A stretch of DNA of 64,000 nt from Begonia masoniana (lineage: Eukaryota > Streptophyta > Magnoliopsida > Cucurbitales > Begoniaceae), in contig CM039509.1 of assembly GCA_022432975.1 (NCBI GenBank), positions 8,881,575 to 8,945,574 on the forward strand, given 5' to 3'. A program made the translations under genes and the position numbers. The notes below the pieces were generated by a model, which saw only the letters and a list, made by a program, of their open reading frames with translations, ran no database searches and had not been told where the DNA came from. Positions 44,637 to 55,239 of this stretch are shown here, in pieces (within the stretch, counting starts at the first letter, position 1; every line of letters starts with the position of its first letter).

Positions 44637-45495
44637 CTCAAATTCAAGAATCTGGTCTTTGAGTTTGACAGAGACAACTGGGTATCCTTGTTGCTTGGTC
44701 CACGAATTCATAAGCTTATTCACAGGTTCACCTGATCCTACCTCAAGAGCAGCCCATAGATCTTTCGTCTTGCATTGGAGCAAGCATACCTTTTGATATA
44801 TGAGGCAAGTGACCTCTGAAAACATTCAGCACCAAGATAACTCTGAAGCATTTGAATAACAGAAGCACCTTTCCTGTAACTTATTGCATCAAATATTTCA
44901 TCAATCTCCCTGGTATGATTTATATCCAACTCTATTGGGTGTGACTCTGCAAGCCCATCCAATCTAAGACCCTCGGTTGTTTCGCCAAGAAATTGAATTC
45001 ATATTTTCTACTCTGGAAACAATCCATCAGTGGCTAAATAACTCACCCATGTTGCGAAACCCTCATTTAACCATAAATGCGTCCACCATTCCATAATTAC
45101 AAGATTCCCAAACCACTGATGTGCCAGCTCATGGGCGACAACAATTGCAACCCTCTGCTTGTTGGCTGCTGCTGAATGTTGATCGTCATAAAGCAAAGCA
45201 GTTTCGCGGAGCCATAATTTTCCATGGCCCCAGCAGCAAAATCAGGAATGGCAATCATGACTAATTTTGGCAGAGAGTGTGGCACAGCAAAATATTCTTT
45301 GTACAATTCCAGAGTCTTCACAGCTACATCTAATGCAAATTTCCCTTGATTTGTCTTCCCAACTTGACAGTAGACTCGAACTTTCACTCCATCAGATGTA
45401 TGTTCTTCCACATAATCAAACAAACCAACTACAATTGCCACTAAATATGTTGACATAATCGGTGATTCTTGAAATGAAACTGTCTTGAAATCGCC
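44637..45495 (-). pseudogene. APM1-type aminopeptidase fragment captured by G
   Basis: Minus strand: FKTVSFQESPIMSTYLVAIV, VYCQVGKTNQGKFAL, the GAMEN substrate motif (45231-45217), the zinc site HELAH (45133-45119) with WLNEGF downstream, AISYRKGASVIQMLQSYLG and EPVNKLMNSWTKQ. This is the catalytic half of the M1 zinc aminopeptidase called APM1 in plants. Frameshifts occur after GAMENYG and near 44775, and two tryptophan codons after FPE have become stops. No intron is apparent over about 860 bases, which suggests capture from a spliced transcript (inference). Not functional. Confidence 0.92.
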
Positions 45496-45580
45496 ATTCA
45501 ACGCCCAGCCAGTATAAAATGCGGCATATAGAATGGCTATATCGATTACTGTCATACCAACAACCATAAACTGCATAAAT

Positions 45581-45778
45581 AGCATAATCTGCATCCATCA
45601 ATGGAATAATAAATCCAATCGCCTTAAGGAACGCAGCCCAGACCTTGTGGACATCTGGTCGAACTAACTCGTCCAAATATAAAACAACCTGTCAATGACT
45701 AACCGATACCTCTCTTGATCCTCCAAATGTGGGTTGCATAAGTAATGGTAAATTGCGATTAATCAATGGACCGCAAAA
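45581..45778 (-). pseudogene. SF3B1 (splicing factor 3b subunit 1) fragment captured by G
   Basis: Minus strand: LPLLMQPT then LEDQER, and DELVRPDVHK joined to VWAAFLKAIGFIIPLMDADY. In SF3B1 family proteins these two blocks lie far apart in the HEAT-repeat region, so an internal deletion has joined them here. Positions 45496-45580 between this and APM1 have no recognised source. Confidence 0.75.
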
Positions 45779-45861
45779 TATACCCCGTCATCTTCCGCAT
45801 CAACTACCACTTCATCCGACAAACTCTTTAGCTGAAATTTGATTTTCTCATAAGTAGCCAT

Positions 45862-46080
45862 TTTGATCATTCTGAGGATGCTAGGCAGAAGGCACGTACA
45901 CCTAGTATCAACAGAAACTTCTGGGAGAATGTTGGAAGGACCAATGTCTCAGGCAATCACAATATAGATATTAAGTCCATATTTGAAATTGAGGAATCCT
46001 TTGACAAAGATCTGGAAGAAGCACAAGAGCGCAGGCATAGATGTGAAATCGAAGAAAGAAATGCCACAAAACGATTCTAA
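45862..46080 (+). pseudogene. Plus-strand host-gene fragment resembling zinc-finger C3H1 protein
   Basis: Plus-strand frame: HSEDARQKARTPSINRNFWE, then SIFEIEESFDKDLEEAQERR and CEIEERNA, ending in a stop at 46078. The charged EIEES...KDLEEAQE..R..CEIEERNALK pattern resembles the coiled-coil region of plant ZFC3H1-like proteins. It is oriented opposite to the other fragments. Positions 45779-45861 hold an unassigned minus-strand frame starting MATYEKIKFQ. Confidence 0.5.
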
Positions 46081-46105
46081 TATGCAGTTCGCTAATTTTC
46101 TTGAA

Positions 46106-46305
46106 GCAAAATGAAGGTCAAAACTATTTCAGAAGCTGGACTGGTTACCACCGTCAGATGTGGCTTGTGTCTCATCTTCCTCCTCCAGAAATCTCCATAT
46201 CCTTCCTTAATTTATCCATGTTCTCCTTTCTTCTTCCAAACGCTGCTTCTCTGCTCGTCGCTTGTCAAGAGCAGCCTTGTAGCTTGTTAAAAGAAGGCAT
46301 CCATT
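46106..46305 (-). pseudogene. Unassigned charged coiled-coil fragment in G
   Basis: Minus strand reads YKAALDKRRAEKQRLEEERR and, after a stop, IWRFLEEEDETQATSDGG. Highly charged with coiled-coil character; I do not recognise the parent gene. Confidence 0.4.
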
Positions 46306-46314
46306 CCACACCAG

Positions 46315-46440
46315 AAACAGTCAAACTGGATTGATAGTTCAGAACAGAAAATTCCACAGAGAAAAAGTCCATCGGCCGGAACCTGATCTCCAATGGCAAG
46401 ATGAACAATATCGCCAGGAAGTAGATCATATATCGACATT
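46315..46440 (-). pseudogene. Autoinhibited Ca-ATPase (P-type, ACA-like) fragment in G
   Basis: Minus strand reads SIYDLLPGDIVHLAIGDQVP then ADGLFL, the actuator-domain start of P2B Ca-ATPases. FSVLNYQSSLT follows in a shifted frame, corresponding to the ESSLTGE region. A 50-base A/T-rich stretch separates it from the glycine-rich frame. Confidence 0.78.
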
Positions 46441-46529
46441 TTTTTTTTTTGGTTGATTTATAATTCTGAATCTTAAAAATGAAAACGTAAGAACTCACAA
46501 TAAAATCTGCTGGACTCTCATAAACCATT

Positions 46530-46840
46530 TTACCTTCTAGAATTTGTTCTCCACGTATGGTTCTATCTCCTTTCTCAACTTGGGCATATCCTCCAGACCC
46601 ATCCTTGCCACCGACAGAGTTTTCAGGGCCACCAATTCCACCTACAACCTTGTAGTTTCCGTCCATACTGTTTGTGTTTCCACTACCAGCGCCTGAGATG
46701 AATTGATTGCTGCCAGAGTCACCATAGGTGGCTCCACTTCCATAGCTGTTACCGCCATAATTTCCTCCACCAGACTGGTTGTCACTGCTGCCATAATTTC
46801 TGGTATACTTACCTCCAGAACTAGAACCATAACCAGTCCC
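46530..46840 (-). pseudogene. Glycine-rich fragment fused into the G chimeric frame
   Basis: Minus strand: repeated GGGNYGGNSYGSGATYG-type sequence, then VGGIGGPENSVGGKDGSGGY and KGDRTIRGEQILEGKMVY. It is in frame with the preceding MscS-like segment. It resembles glycine-rich RNA-binding proteins in composition only; parent gene not identified. Confidence 0.5.
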
Positions 46841-46844
46841 TAAA

Positions 46845-46919
46845 TGTTCTTCCTGGTCCGACAAGTCTCTGCACCGCCTTTGAACCATGTCTTTGTTATT
46901 AGCCTCGTTATTAGGCTGG
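46845..46919 (-). pseudogene. MscS-like channel fragment, distal part (left of H)
   Basis: Continues, across the H insertion and after removing one GCTGG, the frame at 60250-59899 with PNNEANNKDMVQRR and DLSDQEE. This fits the acidic linker that follows the conserved SREIKVSFQ stretch in plant MscS-like proteins. Confidence 0.6.
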
Positions 46920-47158
46920 TGTAACGACCCTTACCCGTACCCTAATTTTTACCGTACAAATTTTTTTTTTTTTTTTTATACGTACAAACTTTAAATCTGG
47001 CCTTTGTGCGGAAATAAAACTTTTTAAAATCGAATCGGAATTGAAATCAATTCAAATCTATGTTTACAACTATTTAAATAATTTAAAACAATTAAATTAA
47101 AACTTAAACAATTAATTAAAACAATTATTAAACAATTAAATTAAATCTATTATTATTT

Positions 47159-47235
<77 letters not shown>

Positions 47236-49314
47236 TAATAAAGAGGGCAATCGCCCCTTTTGTGGGCGATTATTCGCCCCCTTTGGGGGCAAATAATTGC
47301 ATGTGGCGATTGCTCGCCACAGTTGTGGCGAGCAATCGCCACTCCCTCTGGATTTCTCCAGAGGGAGGCAATTCATTCGCCACGCCTGGCGACCCTTCGC
47401 CAGGCGTTCTGCCTCCCTCCCTCATTCTCACTCTTTTTCTCTTTTCTCAATCCATTCACCCCCTGCACACACCCTTACACAAAACTCACACAACACAAAC
47501 GAAACCCAAAATCTTCAACTCCCTCATTCCTTCATCATATTACATTTCATACCTTTCCCATAAACACACATTTCTACACAACGACACTACCGTTCAATCA
47601 CCGACCCAAAACACAATTAAAACGAAATCAATTCCATAAAAACGAACCGTGTGGTTCCATTTAAAAATTCAACATATCCTCCTGTTTTCAAAATCAATAA
47701 AACATTACAAAATACATCCAATTTCTCAAAACATCTTCTATTAACTATCCAGATTCTAACATCCTATAATATCTTATCAAATTCTATCAACTAACCCAAA
47801 ATACCGATAAACGTCCCCACGGGTCAAAATAACGCTCCGACTGCCAGCGCACTCCCACGGGCCTCCTCCTTCAACGTGCTCATACGTCAGGCGGAGGGAC
47901 GTCTTCCTCACCTGTCTCGAAATCACCTCCACCATAAAGACACCTATGAGATAAAAATCTCAGTAAGCCCTACGTAAATGCTAATACATGATCATGTATG
48001 CAATGAAAACCGTCCATATCATTTCTTTTCAGTGCGTGTCAGTCTAGGTTAACGGGCCCTAAATGCATTCAGATGGATAGGGCACATCAAGCGGGTAGAC
48101 AACCCACACCATCTGAAAGGAGGAAGACCCGCTCACCACGGAACGCCAAGTCTGAACCTCACCCGAATAACCTCCTTGCGTTGTTTATCATGATACTTTA
48201 CTTGCCACATGCATGCAATTCTTTCTCTTGAAATTAATGCGTAAATTCATTTTTCATGACATTTTGAAGACTATGATGCATGAACAATTCAAAGTAAATG
48301 TAAAGTAAACAATCAACATATATACCATCAAGACAATAAATAAACATCATATAAAAACAACTAACCCTAACTACCCAAACCCAAAGCAGTTTAAACAATC
48401 AATCCTCAAAGTTCCTCGAGACGACTTGACATATGGTGTAGACCGATTGGCCAAAGTAAGTCACGAGAACTTACCTCGCGTCCGTTGTACACCGAGCTTC
48501 GTCCAAATTCGTTTGTTCACCTATAACATTTCACAACATACGTATTAAATCGAGTCTAAAACCGTCAAACTCCGAAATTGCTAACTCCTAACTAAAGAAA
48601 ATTCTCCTAAACTCTATTTTTGGTTCATTGAGGCATTTCATCGAGCAATTCACGCTCGAGAATCATCAAACTCCATTAATGGAGGTTTTTAAGCTCCAAG
48701 TTACCCAATACTTCAACACACCTCAACAAATCGATGAACTAAGCTCCAATAATAGCCAATACGTCTATTAGAAGCATAGATGAGCTCAACCTATCGATTT
48801 CAAACATCGATTCACGTTTTTTTTTACGAAAACTCTAATGAACCCTAATCGTTTTAAACTTTAGAAATCGCTATTTAACGTTCCAAAAGTGTAGAGCCTT
48901 ACCTAGAGAGAGATGACGGAGTAGAAACGTGATGGATTGAGTCGTCGAAAGAAGAGAATCGTCGCTGAAAATGAAGAATCGCCGTTGAAAGGAGACAAGT
49001 CTCGTGGAGGGAAAGGAAGAAATGGGTTTGCGTTGAAGTGTTGGAGAAGAAATGAAAAAGTGTAATATTTAGTAAAAATTCAATTTGGCAATTACCAAAT
49101 CGCCCCTCCATTTAACTTAATTTCTTCATCCAATTGCCTCGTTATTTAGCTAACGATCCGATTTTCCAAATTTCTCATATTTCACCATAAATTCCAATTT
49201 ATCATTACGGCTTCGTTAAAACTTTCTGTTCGCAAAACGGACAAAATCTGATATATTTACAAAATTGCCGCATATTGGAATAAAAATTTAAAGCCCATAA
49301 AGTCGGGCGTTACA
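46920..49314 (-). repeat. 3' LTR of element H
   Basis: 2,395 bp. Minus-strand landmarks: mini-exon 48520-48475 (46 nt, GTGAAC...GCGAG/GTAAGT) and arm ATATGGTGTAG on plus at 48431-48441. The other arm has decayed to CCTCCACCATAA (about 47926). It also carries an (AT)n run at 47160-47230 and a GGCGATTATTCGCC hairpin cluster at 47245-47405. A polypurine tract (minus AATTAAGGTGGATGGAT) adjoins at 49315. Confidence 0.92.
47160..47230. repeat. (AT)n microsatellite, left LTR of H
   Basis: About 34 AT units. The matching run in the other LTR (54186-54265) is longer. Open reading frames through it are artefacts. Confidence 0.95.
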
Positions 49315-49354
49315 ATCCATCCACCTTAATTGAAATTTTGTCCTCAAGATTTGA

Positions 49355-52300
49355 TTATTCAAATAACTCGGGATATTTCAACATCATGTCTTGCTGTCTC
49401 TCCCAGGTAGCCTCCTCTACGTCGTGGTTCCTCCACAAAACCTTTACTAGAGGAATCTCCTTATTTCGCAGCACCTTGATAGAAGACTCTAGGATTCGCA
49501 CTGGCCTTTCCTCGTAGGTCAGCGTTGGTTGTACCTCAATCTCCCTTGTTTCAACGACGTGTGATGGATCTCGCACGCATTTTTTGAGCATAGACACGTG
49601 GAACACATCGTGAATACCTTTCATAGATGCCGGGAGTTGTAACTTGTATGCCATAGTCCCGACCCTCTTCAGAATAGGAAAAGGGCCGACAAAACGAGGA
49701 TTCAACTTTCCTCGCCTTCCAAATCGCATAATGCCTTTGAACGGAGAAATCTTCAAATACACCTCGTCACCCTCCTTAAACTGTAGTTCTCTCCGTCTGG
49801 TGTCAGCATAACTCTTTTGGCGGCTTTGTGCAATCTCTATGCGTTGTCTAATAACAGCGATCTTCTCCGCCGTTTGTTGCAAAATATCTGGGCCAACAAT
49901 GCTAGCTTCGCCTACCTCATCCCAATATAGTGGAGACCTGCATTTTCGACCATACAGCGCCTCATACGGAGCCATGCCAATAGTAGCCTGGAAGCTGTTA
50001 TTGTACGAAAACTCAATCAACGGCAGATATCGGCTCCACGAGCCCTGAAACTCTAGCACGCAAGCTCTAAGCATGTCCTCAAGAATCTGGTTTGTTCTTT
50101 CTGTCTGCCCGTCAGTCTGAGGATGAAATGCCGTGCTAAAATTCAACTGAGTTCCCATTGCCTTATGTAAACTCTTCCAGAACTTTGATGTAAATCTGGC
50201 ATCCCTATCAGAAACAATAGAGATAGGCACTCCGTGTAGTCTAACAATCTCCTGTACATACAGCTCAGCTAGCTGGTCCATAGAGTAGGTCATCTTCACT
50301 GGTAGGAAATGGGCCGTCTTCTTCAAACGGTCCACGATCACCCAAATACCATCATGCCCCTTTGTTGTTCTCGGGAGTCCAACTATAAAATCTGTGGATA
50401 TCTGTTCCCACTTCCACTCTGGAATAGGCAACGGCTGTAGGGTCCCAGCTGGCCTTTGATGTTCTGCCTTTACCTGTTGGCAAATCAGGCAGGTTTCTAC
50501 ATACTTGGCAATTTCTCTCTTCATATTAGGCCACCAAAAATGTTGTCTCAAGTCTCTGTACATTTTTGTGCTCCCCGGATGTACTGAATACGCCGAGGAA
50601 TGTGCCTCATTCAAAATCTCTCCTTTCAGCTCATCATCATTAGGCACGTACCACCTGTGCCTAAATTTCAGTACTCCATCATCTGTCAGGTTAAAATCAG
50701 ATGAACCTTCAGATATCATGCTCGTTTGATGCTTTTCACACTCCAAATCGTTCTGTTGAGCCACCCGTATTCTATCCAAAATCGTCGGTCTAAGAGAAAT
50801 GTTTGTAAGCATGTTGGACAATTCTGCCACTATCTCCACGTCAAACTTCTCAATCTCATACCTCAACATTACCGACATTGACGCAAATGAGGGCTGGCTC
50901 GTTGTAGGCATTCGACTCAAGGCATCAGCTACTTTATTCGCTTTTCATGGGTGGTATTTAATTTCAAAATCGTAGTCCTTAACGAACTCCAACCACCGTC
51001 TTTGTCGCATGTTCAACTCCTTTTGTGTAAATAGATACTTTAAACTCTTGTGGTCTGAGAACACTTCACACTGTTGCCCATACAGGTAATGTCTCCAGAT
51101 TTTTAAAGCAAAAACGACCGCTGCAAGCTCAAGGTCGTGTGTCGGATAGTTTTGCTCATATGGCTTCAATTGTCTAGAAGCATAAGCGATGACCTTGCCT
51201 TCCTGCATTAACACGCATCCCAGTCCAATTCCCGAGGCATCACAATAAATACTGAACTTATCGCCCTCAACTGGTAGTGTCAGAACTGGAGCCGTAGTCA
51301 ATCTCTGTTTCAACTCCACAAAACTTTTCTCACATGCAGGAGACCATAGAAATCTTTCATTCTTTCTCGTCAACCGAGATAGAGGGACAGCTATCTTTGA
51401 AAACCCCTCGATGAATTTCCTGTAATATCCAGCTAAACCAAGAAATCCTCATACCTCTCGTACATTCTTAGGCCGTGGCCATTGCTTAACAACCTCAATT
51501 TTAGCTGGATCTACAGAGATTCCCTCCTGAGAGATGATATGACCAAGAAAACTTACTTGATCAAGCCAGAATTCACACTTAGAAAATTTCGGATACAGTT
51601 GATGTTGACACAAGGTCCTTAGTACAATCCGTAAATGCTCCTCGTGCTCCTCCTTTGTCTTAGAATAAACCAGGATGTCATCTATAAAAACAACGACAAA
51701 CCTGTCCAAATACTCTTTGAAGACGCGATTCATCATATCCATAAATGCTGCAGGTGCATTGGTAAGTCCAAAGGACATCACAAGAAATTCGTAATGCCCA
51801 TACCTCGTTCGAAACGCTGTCTTTTCAATATCTTATTTTCGGACCTTCAACTGATAGTAACCCGAGCGTAGGTCGATTCTTGAAAACACTCGGGCACCCT
51901 GCAATTGGTCGAATAGATCGTCAATTCGGGGCAGTGGATACTTATTCTTCACGGTCAATTTATTCAACTCTCGATAATCAACGCACATCCTGAGAGTTCC
52001 ATCCTTTTTCTTCACAAATAGGACCGGTGCGCCCCAAGGAGAAAAGCTGGGTCGTATAAACCCCTTGTCTAGTAGCTCCTCCAACTGAGACTTCAGTTCT
52101 TTCAATTCTGCAGGCGCCAATCTATACGCATTCTTGGATACAGGCGCTGAACTCGGATAGACATCAATTACAAACTCGATCTCCCGATCAGGCGGTAGCC
52201 CTGGAAGATCGTCTAGAAAAATCTCTGAGAACTCCTTAACAACTGGAAGGTCATCCGGTTTCAATTTATCAAGTAGCCGAGTATCAATCACTGTGGCCAC

Positions 52301-53779
52301 AAAAATCGAGCATCCATCTTTAAATCGTTCTCTGGCTAACATCGAATAAGTAGTAGGCGGTCCACTTAACTTATTCCTCGCTTGAAAAGTGAATTCAACC
52401 TTGTTCGGGGGGCGAAAAGTCACCATCCTGGACCCGCAATCAATGGTAGCGCAATGGCGTGCAACCCAATCCATTCCCAAAATAAGATCATACACCTCTA
52501 TTCCCATAACTATCAACCGGGCATAGAGGGTGTTGTTTCCCACAGAGACGACGTTGCCCTGGAAAACCTGATCAGACTGCATACTTGCTCCCGAAGGCAG
52601 CATTACTCTATACTCGCATTCAGCCAACTCAGATACTAGCCCCAATCTACCCATGCAAGCAGTTGAAATAAAAGAGTGCGTAGCTCCTGTATCTATCAAA
52701 GAAAATACCGGTACACCCATGATTAGAATAGTACCTGCTATGATAGATGGCTGTGCCTCATCATCAACATCTCCGGGCTCGATAAATGCGAAGATTCTCG
52801 GCATAACTGTTCTCTGATCGGTGGCCGCTCTAGGACAGTTCTGAGCAAAATAACCGATCTCTCCACATCTAAAACAACTGTTCGTGCCCAACCGACAAGC
52901 GCCATAGTGCTCCTTCTGGCACTTCAGACAAATAGGTTTCTGTGTAGCCCCTTGAACTTGTTTCCCCTTGCCTTTATCGTTTCCTCCTTCATGAGGCCTT
53001 TTGACGCCTCGTTGTTGTTGTCCTTTGGGTTGCCAACCCCTATTCCGTATCTGTGGCTGAATCTCCCGAAAGAAGCTCTTAGAAGGCTCTCTCGGCTTAA
53101 CACAAGTCAACTCTGCAGCTTCGAACTCCAGAGCTCTCGCTGCAATCTCCTCATAAGGCACATCCAGGATACCAGACACTATAATATTTTTCCGAACTTC
53201 TCTATTCAGTCCATCCATGAATTGCTGCACCTTGTCCTCATTATCACTGACTAGGCGCGGTGCAAACTTAGATAAAGCTTCAAACTTTCTTATATACTCA
53301 GCCACCGTGCTAGTCTGTTTCAATTGTGTAAACTCAGCTCTCTTTGCCGCCCTCACCGTACGGCTGAAATACTTATCGAAGAACACGGTTTTAAACCGTT
53401 CCCACCTCATCAACGCCACGTCCGTTGTAACTTTAATAGAATCCCACCAAGACCGGGCGTCCAGTGCTAGGTGGAATGTGACGCACTCTACCTTCTCGGC
53501 ATTGTCCACCTTGGAATACGCCAACATATCTTCCATTTTGCGAATCCACTCTTCAGCAATAGAGGGGTCCGTAGATTGCCCGTCGAACGTCGGAGGCCTT
53601 AACTTTTGAAATCTCTCCATGCTTGGACCATTAGGAATAACTATATCCTGGGCTCTCCGATTCTCCCGAACCAAGTCCGCAATTTGTTGGGCTTGTCGAT
53701 CCATATGTTGTGATTGGCGATCGAGCAAGTCCGTTAGCCTATCCATAGCATTGTCTCGGGCGTCTCTACCTCGAACCAT
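49355..53779 (-). pseudogene. Element H gag-pol polyprotein, three stops
   Basis: Minus strand from [10 protein letters not shown] at 53779. It holds capsid domain, zinc knuckle [14 protein letters not shown], protease [14 protein letters not shown] ([32 protein letters not shown]), RNase H ([20 protein letters not shown]), integrase (FIVGLPRTTKGHD, VSDRDARF, TDGQTERTNQILEDM) and a C-terminal chromodomain ending [18 protein letters not shown]. About 1,474 codons. Stops at 51833 (RT), 51449 (RT end) and 50945 (after RNase H) look like point mutations, because the frame otherwise continues without shifts. The intact relative would be the autonomous Tekay-like source. Confidence 0.95.
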
Positions 53780-53927
53780 TTTTCTAAAACTCCTATAAAA
53801 TTAAAACAAGAAATCCTAAGAAATCAAATTAAAATAAAACAATTAAACATACTTACAGTTGATGAAGGATGTCCGCGTAGTGGCTGAGCAGTCGTGCAGT
53901 CTACAGAACCGTTTTTAAAACCTGGGG

Positions 53928-53939
53928 GCTCTGATACCA
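53928..53939 (-). other. Primer-binding site of element H
   Basis: TGGTATCAGAGC on the minus strand, a perfect initiator tRNA-Met complement next to the LTR end at 53944. Confidence 0.92.
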
Positions 53940-54185
53940 TAACTGTAACGACCCTTACCCGTACCCTAATTTTTACCGTACAATTTTTTTTTTTTTTTTA
54001 TACGTACAAACTTTAAATCTGGCCTTTGTGCGGAAATAAAACTTTTTAAAATCGAATCGGAATTGAAATCAATTCAAATCTATGTTTACAACTATTTAAA
54101 TAATTTAAAACAATTAAATTAAAACTTAAACAATTAATTAAAACAATTATTAAACAATTAAATTAAATCTATTATTATTTTATAT

Positions 54186-54265
<80 letters not shown>
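54186..54265. repeat. (AT)n microsatellite, right LTR of H
   Basis: About 38-40 AT units, slightly longer than the run in the left LTR, showing slippage since insertion. Confidence 0.95.
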
Positions 54266-54270
<5 letters not shown>

Positions 54271-55239
54271 TAATAAAGAGGGCAATCGCCCCTTTTGTGG
54301 GCGATTATTCGCCCCCTTTGGGGGCAAATAATTGCATGTGGTGATTGCTCGCCACAGTTGTGGCGAGCAATCGCCACTCCCTCTGGATTTCTCCAGAGGG
54401 AGGCAATTCATTCGCCACGCCTGGCGACCCTTCGCCAGGCGTTCTGCCTCCCTCCCTCATTCTCACTCTTTTTCTCTTTTCTCAATCCATTCACGCCCTG
54501 CACACACCCTTACACAAAACTCACACAACACAAACGAAACCCAAAATCTTCAACTCCCTCATTCCTTCATCATATTACATTTCATACCTTTCCCATAAAC
54601 ACACATTTCTACACAACGACACTACCGTTCAATCACCGACCCAAAACACAATTAAAACGAAATCAATTCCATAAAAATGAACCGCGTGGTTCCATTTAAA
54701 AATTCAACATATCCTCCTGTTTTCAAAATCAATAAAACATTACAAAATACATCCAATTTCTCAAAACATCTTCTATTAACTATCCAGATTCTAACATCCT
54801 ATAATATCTTATCAAATTCCATCAACTAACCCAAAATACCGATAAACGTCCCCACGGGTCAAAATAACGCTCCGACTGCCAGCGCACTCCCACGGGCCTC
54901 CTCCTTCAACGTGCTCATACGTCAGGCGGAGGGACGTCTTCCTCACCTGTCTCGAAATCACCTACACCATAAAGACACCTATGAGATAAAAATCTCAGTA
55001 AGCCCTACGTAAATGCTAATGCATGATCATGTATGCAATGAAAACCGTCCATATCATTTCTTTTCAGTGCGTGTCAGTCTAGGTTAACGGGCCCTAAATG
55101 CATTCAGATGGATAGGGCACATCAAGCGGGTAGACAGCCCACACCATCTGAAAGGAGGAAGACCCGCTCACCACGGAACGCCAAGTCTGAACCTCACCCG
55201 AATAACCTCCTTGCGTTGTTTATCATGATACTTTACTTG

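Noticed and set aside
44637..45495. A functional APM1 aminopeptidase gene
   Set aside because: Frameshifts, two stops at conserved tryptophans, missing both ends of the protein, and location inside a retroelement.
44653..46919. Pack-MULE or Helitron origin of the gene patchwork
   Set aside because: I saw no long terminal inverted repeats with 9-bp duplications, and no TC...CTRR hairpin end. The pieces sit between a gag start and a polypurine tract, and the gag frame runs into them. Not fully excluded.
47158..47376. Frames through the (AT)n run encoding poly-Ile-Tyr
   Set aside because: Product of an AT microsatellite in the LTR of H; present in any frame and length-variable between the two LTRs.
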